Positions 8,405-17,431 of a stretch of DNA of 64,000 nt are shown piece by piece (within the stretch, counting starts at the first letter, position 1; each line of letters opens with the position of its first letter). Source of the stretch: Legionella sp. PC997 (GTDB lineage Bacteria; Pseudomonadota; Gammaproteobacteria; Legionellales; Legionellaceae); the NCBI RefSeq assembly GCF_014109825.1, contig NZ_CP059576.1, positions 2,892,501-2,956,500 of the forward strand, given 5' to 3'. The notes beneath the pieces are model-generated. The model saw nothing but the letters and a program-made list of their open reading frames with translations. It searched no databases and was not told where the DNA came from. The position numbers and the translations under genes were made by a program.

Positions 8405-9982
8405 TTATTCCTTCACTTGACCACGAAAATGGGCAGGTCTAAGCCCTGTTAATCCCAGAACGAACAAATAAATGATTACTGCAGTTACAACATGGGCAGA
8501 CAGCACGCTTAAACGCATTACAGGCGAAAAACTAAGCCAGTAACTCACTGTACCACTCATTAAAATTAAATAAATGCCAATTGCTATATTAGCAATAAGT
8601 AATTGCATACTGTATTTTAACCATCCAGGAGAAGGTTTGAAAACCTCTCGTTTAATCAATAAATATAATAAAGTACCGCAATTAACATAACCTGCCAATG
8701 CGGAAGCTAAAGTCAGACCAGCATGGGCAAAATGCCAAATAAAAATAGAGCATAATACGGTATTTACGATCATAGATATCGCACCTACCTTAACTGGAGT
8801 GCTAATGTCTTGTCGGGCATAAAACCCAGAGGCCAATACTTTGACCATCATAAAAGCAGGTACACCGGCTCCCAGGGTAATTAAGCTTTTTTGAGTTTGA
8901 ATTACGTCATAAGCAGTAAATTTTCCATAGGCAAAGCAACTCGCAATTAATGGCATAGAGAATAAGCACAAACCTAACCCTGCTGGAATTCCTATAAGCA
9001 AAATGGAACGCAATCCCCAATCTAAGGCACTTGAATATTGGCTAATACTTTGTTCTGCATGCCTCCGAGATAGATGAGGAAGAATCACAGTTGCAATCGC
9101 CACACCAAAGACTCCCAATGGAAAATCGGTAAGGCGGTCGGTGTAATATAACCAGGACACACTTCCAACTTTTAAAAAGGATGCAAAAATACTATCAACC
9201 ATTAAATTAAGTTGAGCAATAGAAACACCAAACAAAGCAGGAATCATCAACTTAAGCACTTTATTCACTCCAGCATCATTTCTGACTAACTGAGGTTTTA
9301 CTAATAAACTGCGTTGATGCAAAAATGGAATTTGAAAAAGCAATTGCGCAATGCCAGCAATAAGAACGCCCCAAGCCAAACCTATTACAGGTGTGGGCAA
9401 ATGAGGGCATAAATAGATCGCTGCAAGAATCATACTGATATTCAGTAATACCGGGGTAAATGCAGGGATTGCAAAATAGCCATAAGTATTTAATACCGCA
9501 CCAGCCATTGCTGTTAGCGAAACGAGCATTAAGAAGGGAAAAGTTATACGCAACATTTCCGTAGCCAATACTGCACGGTCACTGTCATGACTAAAACCAG
9601 GAGCAAATAAAAAAATAATCACGGGTGCAGCAAATATCCCGATTAAAGTGACAACACTAAGAATTGTGCCCAAATATCCTGAAATACGCGCTATAAAAAT
9701 CCGCACATCGGTGGGAGATTGAGTTTTTTGATACTCAGCAAGGACAGGAACAAACGCTTGAGCAAATGCTCCTTCTGCAAAAAGACGACGCATAAAGTTA
9801 GGAATGCGGAATGCGACAAAAAAAGCATCCATCCCAGCTTGAGCACCAAAAAAATTGGCGAGCACCATATCACGTACAAAACCTACAATACGTGAAATAA
9901 AGGTCATTACTGAAACCAATGTTGTTGAACGTAATAAGCTCTGTCTTTTAGGGACCATAATCTCTGTTTCTGTTGCGGACAT
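8405..9982 (-). CDS. murJ: Lipid II flippase MurJ (MviN)
   Basis: An inner-membrane MOP-superfamily flippase that exports lipid II for peptidoglycan synthesis. Typical motifs are SRIVGFVRDMVLANFFGA and then AFFVAFRIPNFMRRLFAEGA near the N-terminus, with about 14 hydrophobic segments after them. At about 525 aa the length is normal. The start is uncertain. A TTG at 10000 has AAGG upstream, but a TATTAT -10-like box sits nearly on top of it, which favours the ATG at 9982 or the one at 9958 (MVPKRQS). It heads a reverse-strand unit with the second M17 peptidase and DUF1840, and is divergent from rpsT, the common arrangement in gammaproteobacteria. Confidence 0.95.
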   Translation of the reverse strand: MSATETEIMVPKRQSLLRSTTLVSVMTFISRIVGFVRDMVLANFFGAQAGMDAFFVAFRIPNFMRRLFAEGAFAQAFVPVLAEYQKTQSPTDVRIFIARISGYLGTILSVVTLIGIFAAPVIIFLFAPGFSHDSDRAVLATEMLRITFPFLMLVSLTAMAGAVLNTYGYFAIPAFTPVLLNISMILAAIYLCPHLPTPVIGLAWGVLIAGIAQLLFQIPFLHQRSLLVKPQLVRNDAGVNKVLKLMIPALFGVSIAQLNLMVDSIFASFLKVGSVSWLYYTDRLTDFPLGVFGVAIATVILPHLSRRHAEQSISQYSSALDWGLRSILLIGIPAGLGLCLFSMPLIASCFAYGKFTAYDVIQTQKSLITLGAGVPAFMMVKVLASGFYARQDISTPVKVGAISMIVNTVLCSIFIWHFAHAGLTLASALAGYVNCGTLLYLLIKREVFKPSPGWLKYSMQLLIANIAIGIYLILMSGTVSYWLSFSPVMRLSVLSAHVVTAVIIYLFVLGLTGLRPAHFRGQVKE

Positions 9983-10175
9983 AATTTTTATACTGGGCAA
10001 ATGCCTTATAATATCCTAAATAAATCAACTGTCATAATTCTAAATGGTAAGTTTCGGTCATTAAACTGAATTTCCAGAGATGATTGGAACTTGCTATCGC
10101 CGCATTAATTTGAGCATAATTGACACATACCGTCATAGAGTGAATCAATTTATACTTTAGAAACAAAGAAGTCTA

Positions 10176-10204
10176 TTGACAAATTCTAACTCATTGTGCA
10201 TGAT
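10176..10204 (+). promoter_or_regulatory. Likely sigma-70 promoter of rpsT
   Basis: A perfect TTGACA (10176-10181), a 17-nt spacer and CATGAT (10199-10204) precede rpsT, with an expected leader of about 35 nt. This is a motif match only. Confidence 0.6.
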
Positions 10205-10245
10205 CATCATCTTTTTGTACCATCTGAACGAGTGGAGATTTTTAA

Positions 10246-10512
10246 GTGGCAAATATTAAATCAGCGATCAAACGTGCTCGCCAAAACGTAAAACTACGTC
10301 AACACAACGCCAGTGCACGTTCTATGTTCCGCACTTACATCAAAAATGTAATTAAAGCTGTTGAATCAGGTGATAAAGAAGCCGCGAATGCAGCATTCAC
10401 CAAAGCGCAACCTATTATTGATAAAGCGGCTTGTAAAGGTTTAATTCATAAAAATAAAGCTGCTCGTATTAAAAGTCGTCTAGTAGCTCGTGTTAAGGCA
10501 ATGGCTGCTTAA
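10246..10512 (+). CDS. rpsT: 30S ribosomal protein S20
   Basis: A primary 16S-rRNA-binding protein of the small subunit. At 88 aa it has the family length, with the typical start [20 protein letters not shown] and the basic conserved end [12 protein letters not shown]. Translation starts at GTG (10246), with GTGGAG about 8 nt upstream; no ATG is available near the family start. E. coli rpsT also uses a non-AUG start (UUG) and is autoregulated, so the GTG here may matter for feedback control. It is monocistronic between its own promoter and a terminator. Confidence 0.97.
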   Translation: MANIKSAIKRARQNVKLRQHNASARSMFRTYIKNVIKAVESGDKEAANAAFTKAQPIIDKAACKGLIHKNKAARIKSRLVARVKAMAA

Positions 10513-10528
10513 TCGATAATCCGAATCT

Positions 10529-10563
10529 ATCGAACTGGTAATTCCGGTTCGATTTCTTTTTCT
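10529..10563 (+). terminator. Rho-independent terminator of rpsT
   Basis: A stem ATCGAACTGG / TCCGGTTCGAT (10529-10553, one G-T pair) is followed by a T-rich run (TTTCTTTTTCTCC), 17 nt after the rpsT stop. Confidence 0.85.
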
Positions 10564-10647
10564 CCTTAAATAATAGTGTAATCCTAATAGCATCTCTTTT
10601 TATCTTGTTCTATGATTTTATAGCAGACATATTTACAACACTGAATT

Positions 10648-10680
10648 ACCCGGGTTATAGCATGCGCCTCACCCAGGCTC
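10648..10680. repeat. Partial copy of the GCCTGGGT-family palindromic repeat
   Basis: The sequence ACCCGGGTTATAGCATGCG is followed by CCTCACCCAGGCT. It matches one half of the repeats at 4590 and 24950. It lies just after the rpsT terminator and next to the stop of the gene at 10689. Confidence 0.55.
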
Positions 10681-10688
10681 GGATCATG

Positions 10689-12023
10689 CTAATTAATAAC
10701 AGATAATGTCACCATTTCAGGGGTTTCTTCATTCTGCAAATAAGATCTTCCAATTATCTTGCATAAACTGATTTTATCTTCGGTCGATAAATAAGCAGCT
10801 AAGGCTTCCAGCACATTATAATCTTCTGCATCTTCTATTGTAGACGTCTCAGAAGGATATTCATCATAGATCGACCAATCATCTACTACAGCCATATAAA
10901 GAGAATTAAAAAGCAATTTGGCCCTCTGAATTTTATCTTGTAATTTTTTTTCTTCACAACTTCTCGGTAGAGAAAAGAAACTAAGAATTGAGCCTTGCCA
11001 ACCTGTTGCTTTATTTTCATTCTTGAGCTGAACAGTAGCAAATGCCTTATAACAGGAAATAATACGCTGGATTAAACTCTCTTGATATTCTTTGTACTTT
11101 TCAGGTAAAGATGCATTTCTTATTAACCACTCCAAACGCTGCAACCGACTGACAATGTTTTTCACTTCATCACGATATGTTTCATCTATTTTAAATAGAT
11201 TTTCAGTATCCTCTGATAACTTATCAAAACATTGTGGGGGTACACTCCAATATAATTTAACTTCTTTATCTTGTTTCTTATCTCGATAAAAAACTTCTTT
11301 ACCTGATGCTTTTTTATGAGTGTGTAAGGGGCCTTCGCTATGCAAAAGAATAGGTTCTAAACCGGGGATCAATCGTGGCAAAGAGGAGTTTTTAAATGGA
11401 GCAAGTTGTTCCTCAGATAATATTCCTTCCAAAAGCGAAACTGCCCTCGTTTTGCAGGTATTGGAATTTTTCAGACTGGGTCCTGCTAAATCAAAGGATA
11501 AACGGAAATCAAAAGGCTTGAGCCTAGAAGGACGTCCTTCAATTCTTGCTTTTATCTGTTCGATTTCAAAAATTTGTCTCGAATAGGCCTCTTCTTGATA
11601 AACTCTTCCTTTTTTTGAAGGATCTGTTTTAAAATTTTGGCCATCCCCTATTACTTCTTTAATAGCCGCCTCCTGCTCTGCTACAGCCTTTGCACATCTT
11701 TTTTGTAACAGTTCAAAATTATCCTGATCCAGCTCAAAAGTATATCCGTGTAATCCATGCCCAAGATCCATGAAACGTACTTCCTCGTTGATTAACATCC
11801 CATGATTTCCTTGAAAATCAACATCTAAATGGTATTTGTTTTTGAATTGCTCGAACCAACTACTTTTATCTCCAGTACTGCTAACTCCATAAAAGCCCCA
11901 AGCCTCAACAACCTCGAGCAATTGTTTGTTTTCATCCAGCATCGATAGAAAAAAAGAGCCATGCCAAAAAGGATTCCCGCCTACAGTATGATCAAATACG
12001 CAAAAAGTTATCGTATATTTCAT
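10689..12023 (-). CDS. Effector-like protein of unknown function, 444 aa
   Basis: A soluble protein with no signal peptide or membrane segment. An N-terminal domain (about 1-115) has a distinctive MKYTITFCVFDHTVGGNPFW start and a GHGLHGYTFELDQDNFELLQ segment (about 89-108). The middle and end are mostly helical and charged. The C-terminus carries a Glu-rich stretch (NEETPEM) followed by hydrophobic residues, as in many Dot/Icm type IV substrates. In L. pneumophila the gene near enhC and rpsT, lpg2637 as I recall it, is on published effector lists; I could not check homology here. AGGAG stands about 8 nt before the ATG. It is probably independently transcribed. Confidence 0.6.
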   Translation of the reverse strand: MKYTITFCVFDHTVGGNPFWHGSFFLSMLDENKQLLEVVEAWGFYGVSSTGDKSSWFEQFKNKYHLDVDFQGNHGMLINEEVRFMDLGHGLHGYTFELDQDNFELLQKRCAKAVAEQEAAIKEVIGDGQNFKTDPSKKGRVYQEEAYSRQIFEIEQIKARIEGRPSRLKPFDFRLSFDLAGPSLKNSNTCKTRAVSLLEGILSEEQLAPFKNSSLPRLIPGLEPILLHSEGPLHTHKKASGKEVFYRDKKQDKEVKLYWSVPPQCFDKLSEDTENLFKIDETYRDEVKNIVSRLQRLEWLIRNASLPEKYKEYQESLIQRIISCYKAFATVQLKNENKATGWQGSILSFFSLPRSCEEKKLQDKIQRAKLLFNSLYMAVVDDWSIYDEYPSETSTIEDAEDYNVLEALAAYLSTEDKISLCKIIGRSYLQNEETPEMVTLSVIN

Positions 12024-12190
12024 GGTGACACTCCTGTCAATTGTTAGACTTTCTATTAAAAGCTAGATAAATCAAAAGCTATTTTGAGTAAAATTTATAA
12101 AATTTGCAAGATTTTATCCCAAGGAAAGTAGAGTAAATTAAAAGGGATTTTCTATTGAGAATAACGAGACAGTGTGTTCATAGACGATAA

Positions 12191-12225
12191 ATAAAACTTC
12201 CCGGGTCATGGTAACGGCCCGGGAA
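12191..12225 (-). terminator. Terminator after enhC
   Basis: A perfect 8-bp inverted repeat TTCCCGGG / CCCGGGAA (12198-12205 and 12218-12225) has a 12-nt loop and is followed, on the reverse strand, by GTTTTATTTAT. It lies 12 nt beyond the enhC stop. Confidence 0.75.
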
Positions 12226-12237
12226 TTTAAGAATAGA

Positions 12238-15200
12238 TTAACCATAAATACTGACTAATTTTGCCTGGTTCAACCGCTCAATTGCTCGTTTTGCCGGTAC
12301 AAAATTAGGATATTGAGTCACTAAACGTTGTAAAATCATTCGGGATAAAATCTCATCCCCCTGATTCCATTCATTTAATGCTTGCAGATACATAAAATCT
12401 GCATTTTGCTCCATAATTAAAGGAGCTTTATTCATTACCACAGGTTCAATAAAGCTTACACGAGCCTGATTTTGAGCTTCCATTCTTTGTAAAACTTTAC
12501 GTGCCTGTACGCTGCCATTATCACTGGCTTGTTGTAATAATTCCTTGCCCTTAGCCAGAGAGCGCTCACCAGCAGTACCTTCCAAATAATAAGTACCCAA
12601 TTGATATTGCGCATAAGCGTTTTGACGTGCAGCCAGTTTTTCATAAAAACTTGCAGCCATTTTGGGGTTTTTCTCAACACCCACCCCGTAATGATACATC
12701 CTTGCTAAAGCCAACATTGCCTTCTCATTCCCTTTATCTGCAGATTGTTGGTAATAGTTAATCGCATCATTAAAATCAAGCTTGGTAATAACTCCTGTTT
12801 CCGATAATAAGCCCAACTGGTAAAGAGCATTGTCATTTCCTAAAGCCGCTGCTTTTTTATACCAGGCTAAAGCTTGTTGTGTATCACGAGACTGCCCGAG
12901 GCCATTGAAATAAATTGCTCCTAATTGATTCATTGCTTCATGAACTTGATGAGTTGAGGCTTCAACAAACAAATCCCTAGCTTTTTGATAGTTGACTGGC
13001 GTTCCTTTACCGTATAAGTACATTAACGCCAAATCATATATCCCTAAAGCATCTCCTTTCGCAGCCGCTTGCTGATAAGCTTTTATAGCCTGGGAATAAT
13101 TATCATTGACTGTTTCATCAATAAAACCTAACGCAACGGAAGCTTCAGGTAAGACTGAAGCAGCTTTCTCATACCACTGCTTCGCCAAATTATAATCTGG
13201 CTCACCATTTTCACCCAGCTGATAAAACTGCCCTAACTGATACTGAGCAAGAGAATTTCCTTGTTCTGCAGATGCAGTATACCAGCGTTGTGCCTCTGCT
13301 AGATTAGGTTCAGAGCCCAAACCTTTTTCGAGCATAAAAGCCAATTTCAATTGGGCATACTGGTCTCCTTTTTCAGCTAAACCGCTATAAATTTGTTTTG
13401 CTTCTTCCATTTTCTCAGGATCAGAATTTTCAGCCAAATAGAAATCTGCCAAAACGATTCCAGCATGACTATTTCCTAACTTATAAGATCGTATTAGATT
13501 AGGTAAGAACTCTTGTCCATTTTCTTTTTGCAACACAGCCATATTAAAATCTGCATAAGAGAATTTGTCATCAACGGATTTTTGTAATTGTTCCATTCCC
13601 TTGGTCTTGTCTTGAGCAATACCCTTCCCTTCAGCTGTATATGTCCCTAAGATAAAATCGCTTACTGAGTTTTGCCCGGCTTGCTGATACCAGGCAATCG
13701 CTTGTCCCGGATCCGCTTTTACCCCGACGCCTCGATCATAGAGTAATCCTAGCAATAATGCGGCGTTTTCATCACCAGAGGCTGCCTGATCCTTCGCAAT
13801 CAGAAAAGCTTCGGCTTGTCTTGCTTTATCCTTATCCATGGCATTATAAAATGCTAGGGGTAATAATGCTTGAGAAATACCTCTATCTGCTGCTCCTTGA
13901 TATAATTGGCGAATCATTGCTATTTTGTGCGCCCTAACGTTGACACTTAAACCGTTATCCTTTTGACGCGCCAAACTATCAGCGAGTTCATATTCTGCAG
14001 GGCCATAATTATTGGCCGCAGCTAGATATAACATAGAGGTTGCTTGTTCTGGATTAGGTTGGATGTATACGGTACCATCCGAACCCGTTATCCCCTGAGA
14101 TAGGATTCTTGCCAAAACATACTGAGACTTTTTATTTCCTTTAAATGCTGCATCCGTTAAATCATTTAATGCGAGCTGATAATCATTTTTATCCTTTGCG
14201 TGTTGCAAATATAAAAGTCCCAAGTTGTATTCAGCGCCTAAGTGTTGCTGTTGTGCCGCGTTTTGATAAAAAATAATGGCGGAAGAATCACTTTGTGCTA
14301 CACCTATGCCATATTGGAACATTTGTCCTATTTGAAACTGCGATTGAGCATCACCTAATATAGCTCTGAAATATAAATGATTAAACATACACATATAGTT
14401 AAGTTGAGCTTGCCAACCCTGAGTCCACAAATCCATGAGGTTTGCCTGGGAGTGATCATCATAATCATAATAATTAGCATCTAGATAAGGCACGGGTAAA
14501 TTCAACTGGGCAAATATGGGTGAATTCGCCCGTTCTAATGCAGAAAGTTGTGGGTCTAAAGGATAAATAGGATAGGTCCATTGATTTGCCTGGAAGGTTG
14601 GGATTTTACTCAAGAGTGCATCGTAATAACTGGTGATTGGAACATCATTAGGTTGAACTAATTCAAATTGGGGCTGAAAAATAGACTGACGCAATATTTT
14701 TTTCAGTTGAGGTGCTTGATTATAAGCAAAATCGCCTAAAACTGCAGGATTGTTCCAAGCACTGAGTATTCCTTTCATTTGAAAATCAGTTTGTTCCAAT
14801 TTATCGGTTGTACCGTTGCTTAACCACAAGGCGGCTTGCGCTAAAGCGGCCTCCTGATTTTTTGAACTTTCATCTTGATTCGCCTGAGCCAACCATTGTT
14901 TTGCCAAATTTTGATCCGCCTCAACGCCTATTCCTTTTTGATACATTTCGCCTAATTCACGTTTCGCTTGTGGCAACCCATCTTGAGCTGCTTTCAAAGT
15001 CCACATAAATGCAGTTTTCGGATCATAAATTGGACTTTTTTGCTGTAAATAAAGATGGGCCAAGTCCAAGTATGCTTCATCACTTGATTGATTACCGGCT
15101 TTATTAAACCACTGTAACGCTTGTTCTTTTTGATTTTGATCTAAAGCTAATTTCCCTAAAGCGACCATTGCAGGTGCAAAACCTTGAGCTGCAGCTTGAT

Positions 15201-15843
15201 TTAATAGTTCTTCGCCTTTCTTTTCATCTTTATCGACTAGCTGTCCTTCAAGATAAAGCTCGCCCAATCGAGTTATGGCTTGAGGATTGCCATTAGCAAC
15301 TGCCTTATTTAACCAAATAAGACCTAATTTACGATTTGAGGAATTACGACTATCAATAAAATTCTTTGCTAAGGTAAATTGTGCCAGGGAATTACCACTT
15401 TTTGCCGCATTAATATAATATCGAGTTGCTGTATCGACATTTTTCTTAACTCCAACTCCATACATGTAAGCGGCTGCCGTAAACATTTGGGCATCTACAT
15501 CCCCTGCATCGGCTGCTTTTTTAAACCAAGTAAAAGCTTGCTGGGGATCTTTTTCATGCAATAAGGTATATTTCGCCATCAGTTGGATTGCGGGGAGATA
15601 TCCCTTTTGTGCGGATTGGGTAAAATAGCGTATTGCTAACAAACTATTTTTTAACTGCCCATATCCATAGAGATAAATCCGTCCTAAGTAGTAATCAGCG
15701 ACCGCATTTTTCCCTGATTGACTCATTAAAGGCTCTATCGCAGTATTATAATTCCCTAATCGATAAGCACTGAAATCATCAGCAAAAGTATTTTGGCTAG
15801 CTGATGCAACGAATAAACATACCCAAGGTACTAGCGATTTCAT
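12238..15843 (-). CDS. enhC: Enhanced-entry protein EnhC, Sel1-repeat protein
   Basis: A secreted/periplasmic protein made almost wholly of Sel1-like (TPR-type) repeats. In L. pneumophila EnhC promotes host-cell entry and intracellular growth and restrains the lytic transglycosylase Slt, lowering release of NOD1-sensed muropeptides. It has a signal sequence (MKSLVPWVCLFVASASQNTF, with a cut near ADD). More than twenty repeats of the form A..G...A...LG..Y..G.G...D...A..WY..AA are visible, interrupted around residues 330-470 by a non-repeat insert rich in Pro, Tyr and Asp. The start is at 15843 (AGGGAG about 8 nt before), giving 1201 aa; the ATG at 15864 lies upstream of that site. It is last in the enhABC order. 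Confidence 0.92.
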   Translation of the reverse strand: MKSLVPWVCLFVASASQNTFADDFSAYRLGNYNTAIEPLMSQSGKNAVADYYLGRIYLYGYGQLKNSLLAIRYFTQSAQKGYLPAIQLMAKYTLLHEKDPQQAFTWFKKAADAGDVDAQMFTAAAYMYGVGVKKNVDTATRYYINAAKSGNSLAQFTLAKNFIDSRNSSNRKLGLIWLNKAVANGNPQAITRLGELYLEGQLVDKDEKKGEELLNQAAAQGFAPAMVALGKLALDQNQKEQALQWFNKAGNQSSDEAYLDLAHLYLQQKSPIYDPKTAFMWTLKAAQDGLPQAKRELGEMYQKGIGVEADQNLAKQWLAQANQDESSKNQEAALAQAALWLSNGTTDKLEQTDFQMKGILSAWNNPAVLGDFAYNQAPQLKKILRQSIFQPQFELVQPNDVPITSYYDALLSKIPTFQANQWTYPIYPLDPQLSALERANSPIFAQLNLPVPYLDANYYDYDDHSQANLMDLWTQGWQAQLNYMCMFNHLYFRAILGDAQSQFQIGQMFQYGIGVAQSDSSAIIFYQNAAQQQHLGAEYNLGLLYLQHAKDKNDYQLALNDLTDAAFKGNKKSQYVLARILSQGITGSDGTVYIQPNPEQATSMLYLAAANNYGPAEYELADSLARQKDNGLSVNVRAHKIAMIRQLYQGAADRGISQALLPLAFYNAMDKDKARQAEAFLIAKDQAASGDENAALLLGLLYDRGVGVKADPGQAIAWYQQAGQNSVSDFILGTYTAEGKGIAQDKTKGMEQLQKSVDDKFSYADFNMAVLQKENGQEFLPNLIRSYKLGNSHAGIVLADFYLAENSDPEKMEEAKQIYSGLAEKGDQYAQLKLAFMLEKGLGSEPNLAEAQRWYTASAEQGNSLAQYQLGQFYQLGENGEPDYNLAKQWYEKAASVLPEASVALGFIDETVNDNYSQAIKAYQQAAAKGDALGIYDLALMYLYGKGTPVNYQKARDLFVEASTHQVHEAMNQLGAIYFNGLGQSRDTQQALAWYKKAAALGNDNALYQLGLLSETGVITKLDFNDAINYYQQSADKGNEKAMLALARMYHYGVGVEKNPKMAASFYEKLAARQNAYAQYQLGTYYLEGTAGERSLAKGKELLQQASDNGSVQARKVLQRMEAQNQARVSFIEPVVMNKAPLIMEQNADFMYLQALNEWNQGDEILSRMILQRLVTQYPNFVPAKRAIERLNQAKLVSIYG

Positions 15844-15900
15844 GAAAATTCTCCCTCTTTGCATGGCAATTTAACCTGATTTTTATCATTATTTTCAGAT

Positions 15901-16479
15901 TTATACCCCAGGTATTATGCCATAATGCACGACTTCATTAACGGCCCCATTTCTCGTTGTGCCATCGACTATCCAAAAATTACCTTTATTATTCAAACCA
16001 AATTTAACATTAACGTATTCACAAACTTTAATCGTATCGGCGCAATCAATAATTTTGCCATAGGAAGTTTTACCATCCCCTGCAGTACAAATAAATTTGA
16101 CTAAGGGTTCTCCTGTAGCTAATGCCGCCCATTGCCGACCACCTATTGAATGATTATATCGAGTTGTATACTGACTATTTTCATCACGCATTTGGTATAA
16201 ACTGACCGTTTGTGGTGATTTATTAAAGAAAAAATACAAAGATTGTAAAGCCCCTTCTTTCCCGGGATATAGAGATAACACTTTTAAACTTTCTTTATAT
16301 CCTACTGGTTTACATCCTATGGGAAATCGTGCCTCCTCTTTTTCCGCTTTGGCCTGCGCCTCTTGAGGATCATTTTTTTTGGGTTTGGCTGCTGCTTCAA
16401 GTTGTGCAGATAGGAGTCCTAAAGAAAGCATCAATGAAATTGAAGTGATTTTATTTATTGTATTCATCATATTTCTCAC
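15901..16479 (-). CDS. enhB: EnhB, small secreted protein
   Basis: A secreted protein of 192 aa or slightly less, with a signal sequence (NKITSISLMLSLGLLSAQLE, cut near the AAA) and no family I can name beyond EnhB. The mature part has four cysteines (in FPIGCKP, KFICTAGD, KIIDCADT and IKVCEYVN), probably forming disulfides. The upstream enhA stop overlaps the possible GTG start at 16479 by 3 nt; ATGs at 16470 and 16467 are alternatives. It lies between enhA and enhC. Its role in the entry phenotype is less clear than that of EnhC. Confidence 0.82.
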   Translation of the reverse strand: MRNMMNTINKITSISLMLSLGLLSAQLEAAAKPKKNDPQEAQAKAEKEEARFPIGCKPVGYKESLKVLSLYPGKEGALQSLYFFFNKSPQTVSLYQMRDENSQYTTRYNHSIGGRQWAALATGEPLVKFICTAGDGKTSYGKIIDCADTIKVCEYVNVKFGLNNKGNFWIVDGTTRNGAVNEVVHYGIIPGV

Positions 16480-17189
16480 TCACTGTCATTTATTGGGCGT
16501 ACAATAACTGTTGTACCCATAAAATTGTTTCGTTCACTTGATAATTCTACAAAGCTTTGATTTAACCATTTAGCATCTTGGGTGAACATTCGCACACATC
16601 CATGGCTCGCTCTTACTCCTGGAATATCTTCGGAGCCATGTAATGCGAAACCTTTATGGAAAAACATACAGAAAGGCATCTTTGCGCCACCTTTCCCTAT
16701 AGGGAAAACATCGGAGACGCATTTTTCATTTTCTTTACTGAAAACCCGATAAATCCCAGTTAAAGTGCGGCAAGAACGATTGGCATCAGGACATCGGTCT
16801 CTTCCTGATGAAATCGGACCCCATTTCATCAGATTACCTTCAGCGTCATAAGCACCAAAGGCCAATTTATCCTGATCAACAATAATTTGCTTTTGATGTT
16901 CATTCTGGATTTTTAATGGGAATGGTGCTACATCAAAAACAGTGAGATAAGCTAAATTTTTTGGTACAGCGATAATTTTGCCAGCCCATAAAGGGTTATA
17001 GGTACGATTGACCCTTTGAACAATATCACGTTGATTTGGATCTGGGAATAAAGTTTCCCAGCTTTGACCCGATTCCACCTTAACACAATCGTATTGTGGG
17101 TATCCACATAATCCCGTGCCATAAAAGTTACCCGCATCCGCTATGGCAACCACGAGCATCATCACTGCAGCTGAAAGTAATTTATACAT
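16476..17189 (-). CDS. enhA: EnhA, L,D-transpeptidase (YkuD) family protein
   Basis: A periplasmic protein with the L,D-transpeptidase active-site pattern HGSEDIPGVRASHGCVRM (the SHGCVR cysteine is the nucleophile) near residues 190-207. A LysM-like stretch (SGQSWETLFPDPNQRD) lies after the signal peptide (MYKLLSAAVMMLVVAIADAG). It probably forms 3-3 peptidoglycan cross-links or attaches proteins. The start at 17189 has GAGGGGGG immediately upstream; the ATG at 17228 adds 13 residues ahead of this site and spoils the signal peptide. It is first of enhA-enhB-enhC, with gaps short enough for one transcript. Homologues of EnhA often occur as several paralogues in Legionella. Confidence 0.9.
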   Translation of the reverse strand: MYKLLSAAVMMLVVAIADAGNFYGTGLCGYPQYDCVKVESGQSWETLFPDPNQRDIVQRVNRTYNPLWAGKIIAVPKNLAYLTVFDVAPFPLKIQNEHQKQIIVDQDKLAFGAYDAEGNLMKWGPISSGRDRCPDANRSCRTLTGIYRVFSKENEKCVSDVFPIGKGGAKMPFCMFFHKGFALHGSEDIPGVRASHGCVRMFTQDAKWLNQSFVELSSERNNFMGTTVIVRPINDSE

Positions 17190-17431
17190 ATGCCCCCCTC
17201 TCACCTTACTTTTTATTTTTACATGCAAGATTTGTGCTTAAATATCAATTTATTATAATTATTATTCGAGCATATCTAAAATAAGTTTAGTACGAATATT
17301 AGAGTTTTTGCTAGGGTTATGAATAATATTCCGCTTTATTCATGGATAACTTTGGATTTGGAGAGAAAACTTGAGGAGTCAAACAGGAATAAAGCCCTAT
17401 CTTGCAACATTGTACCCAGAATCTAACCACT

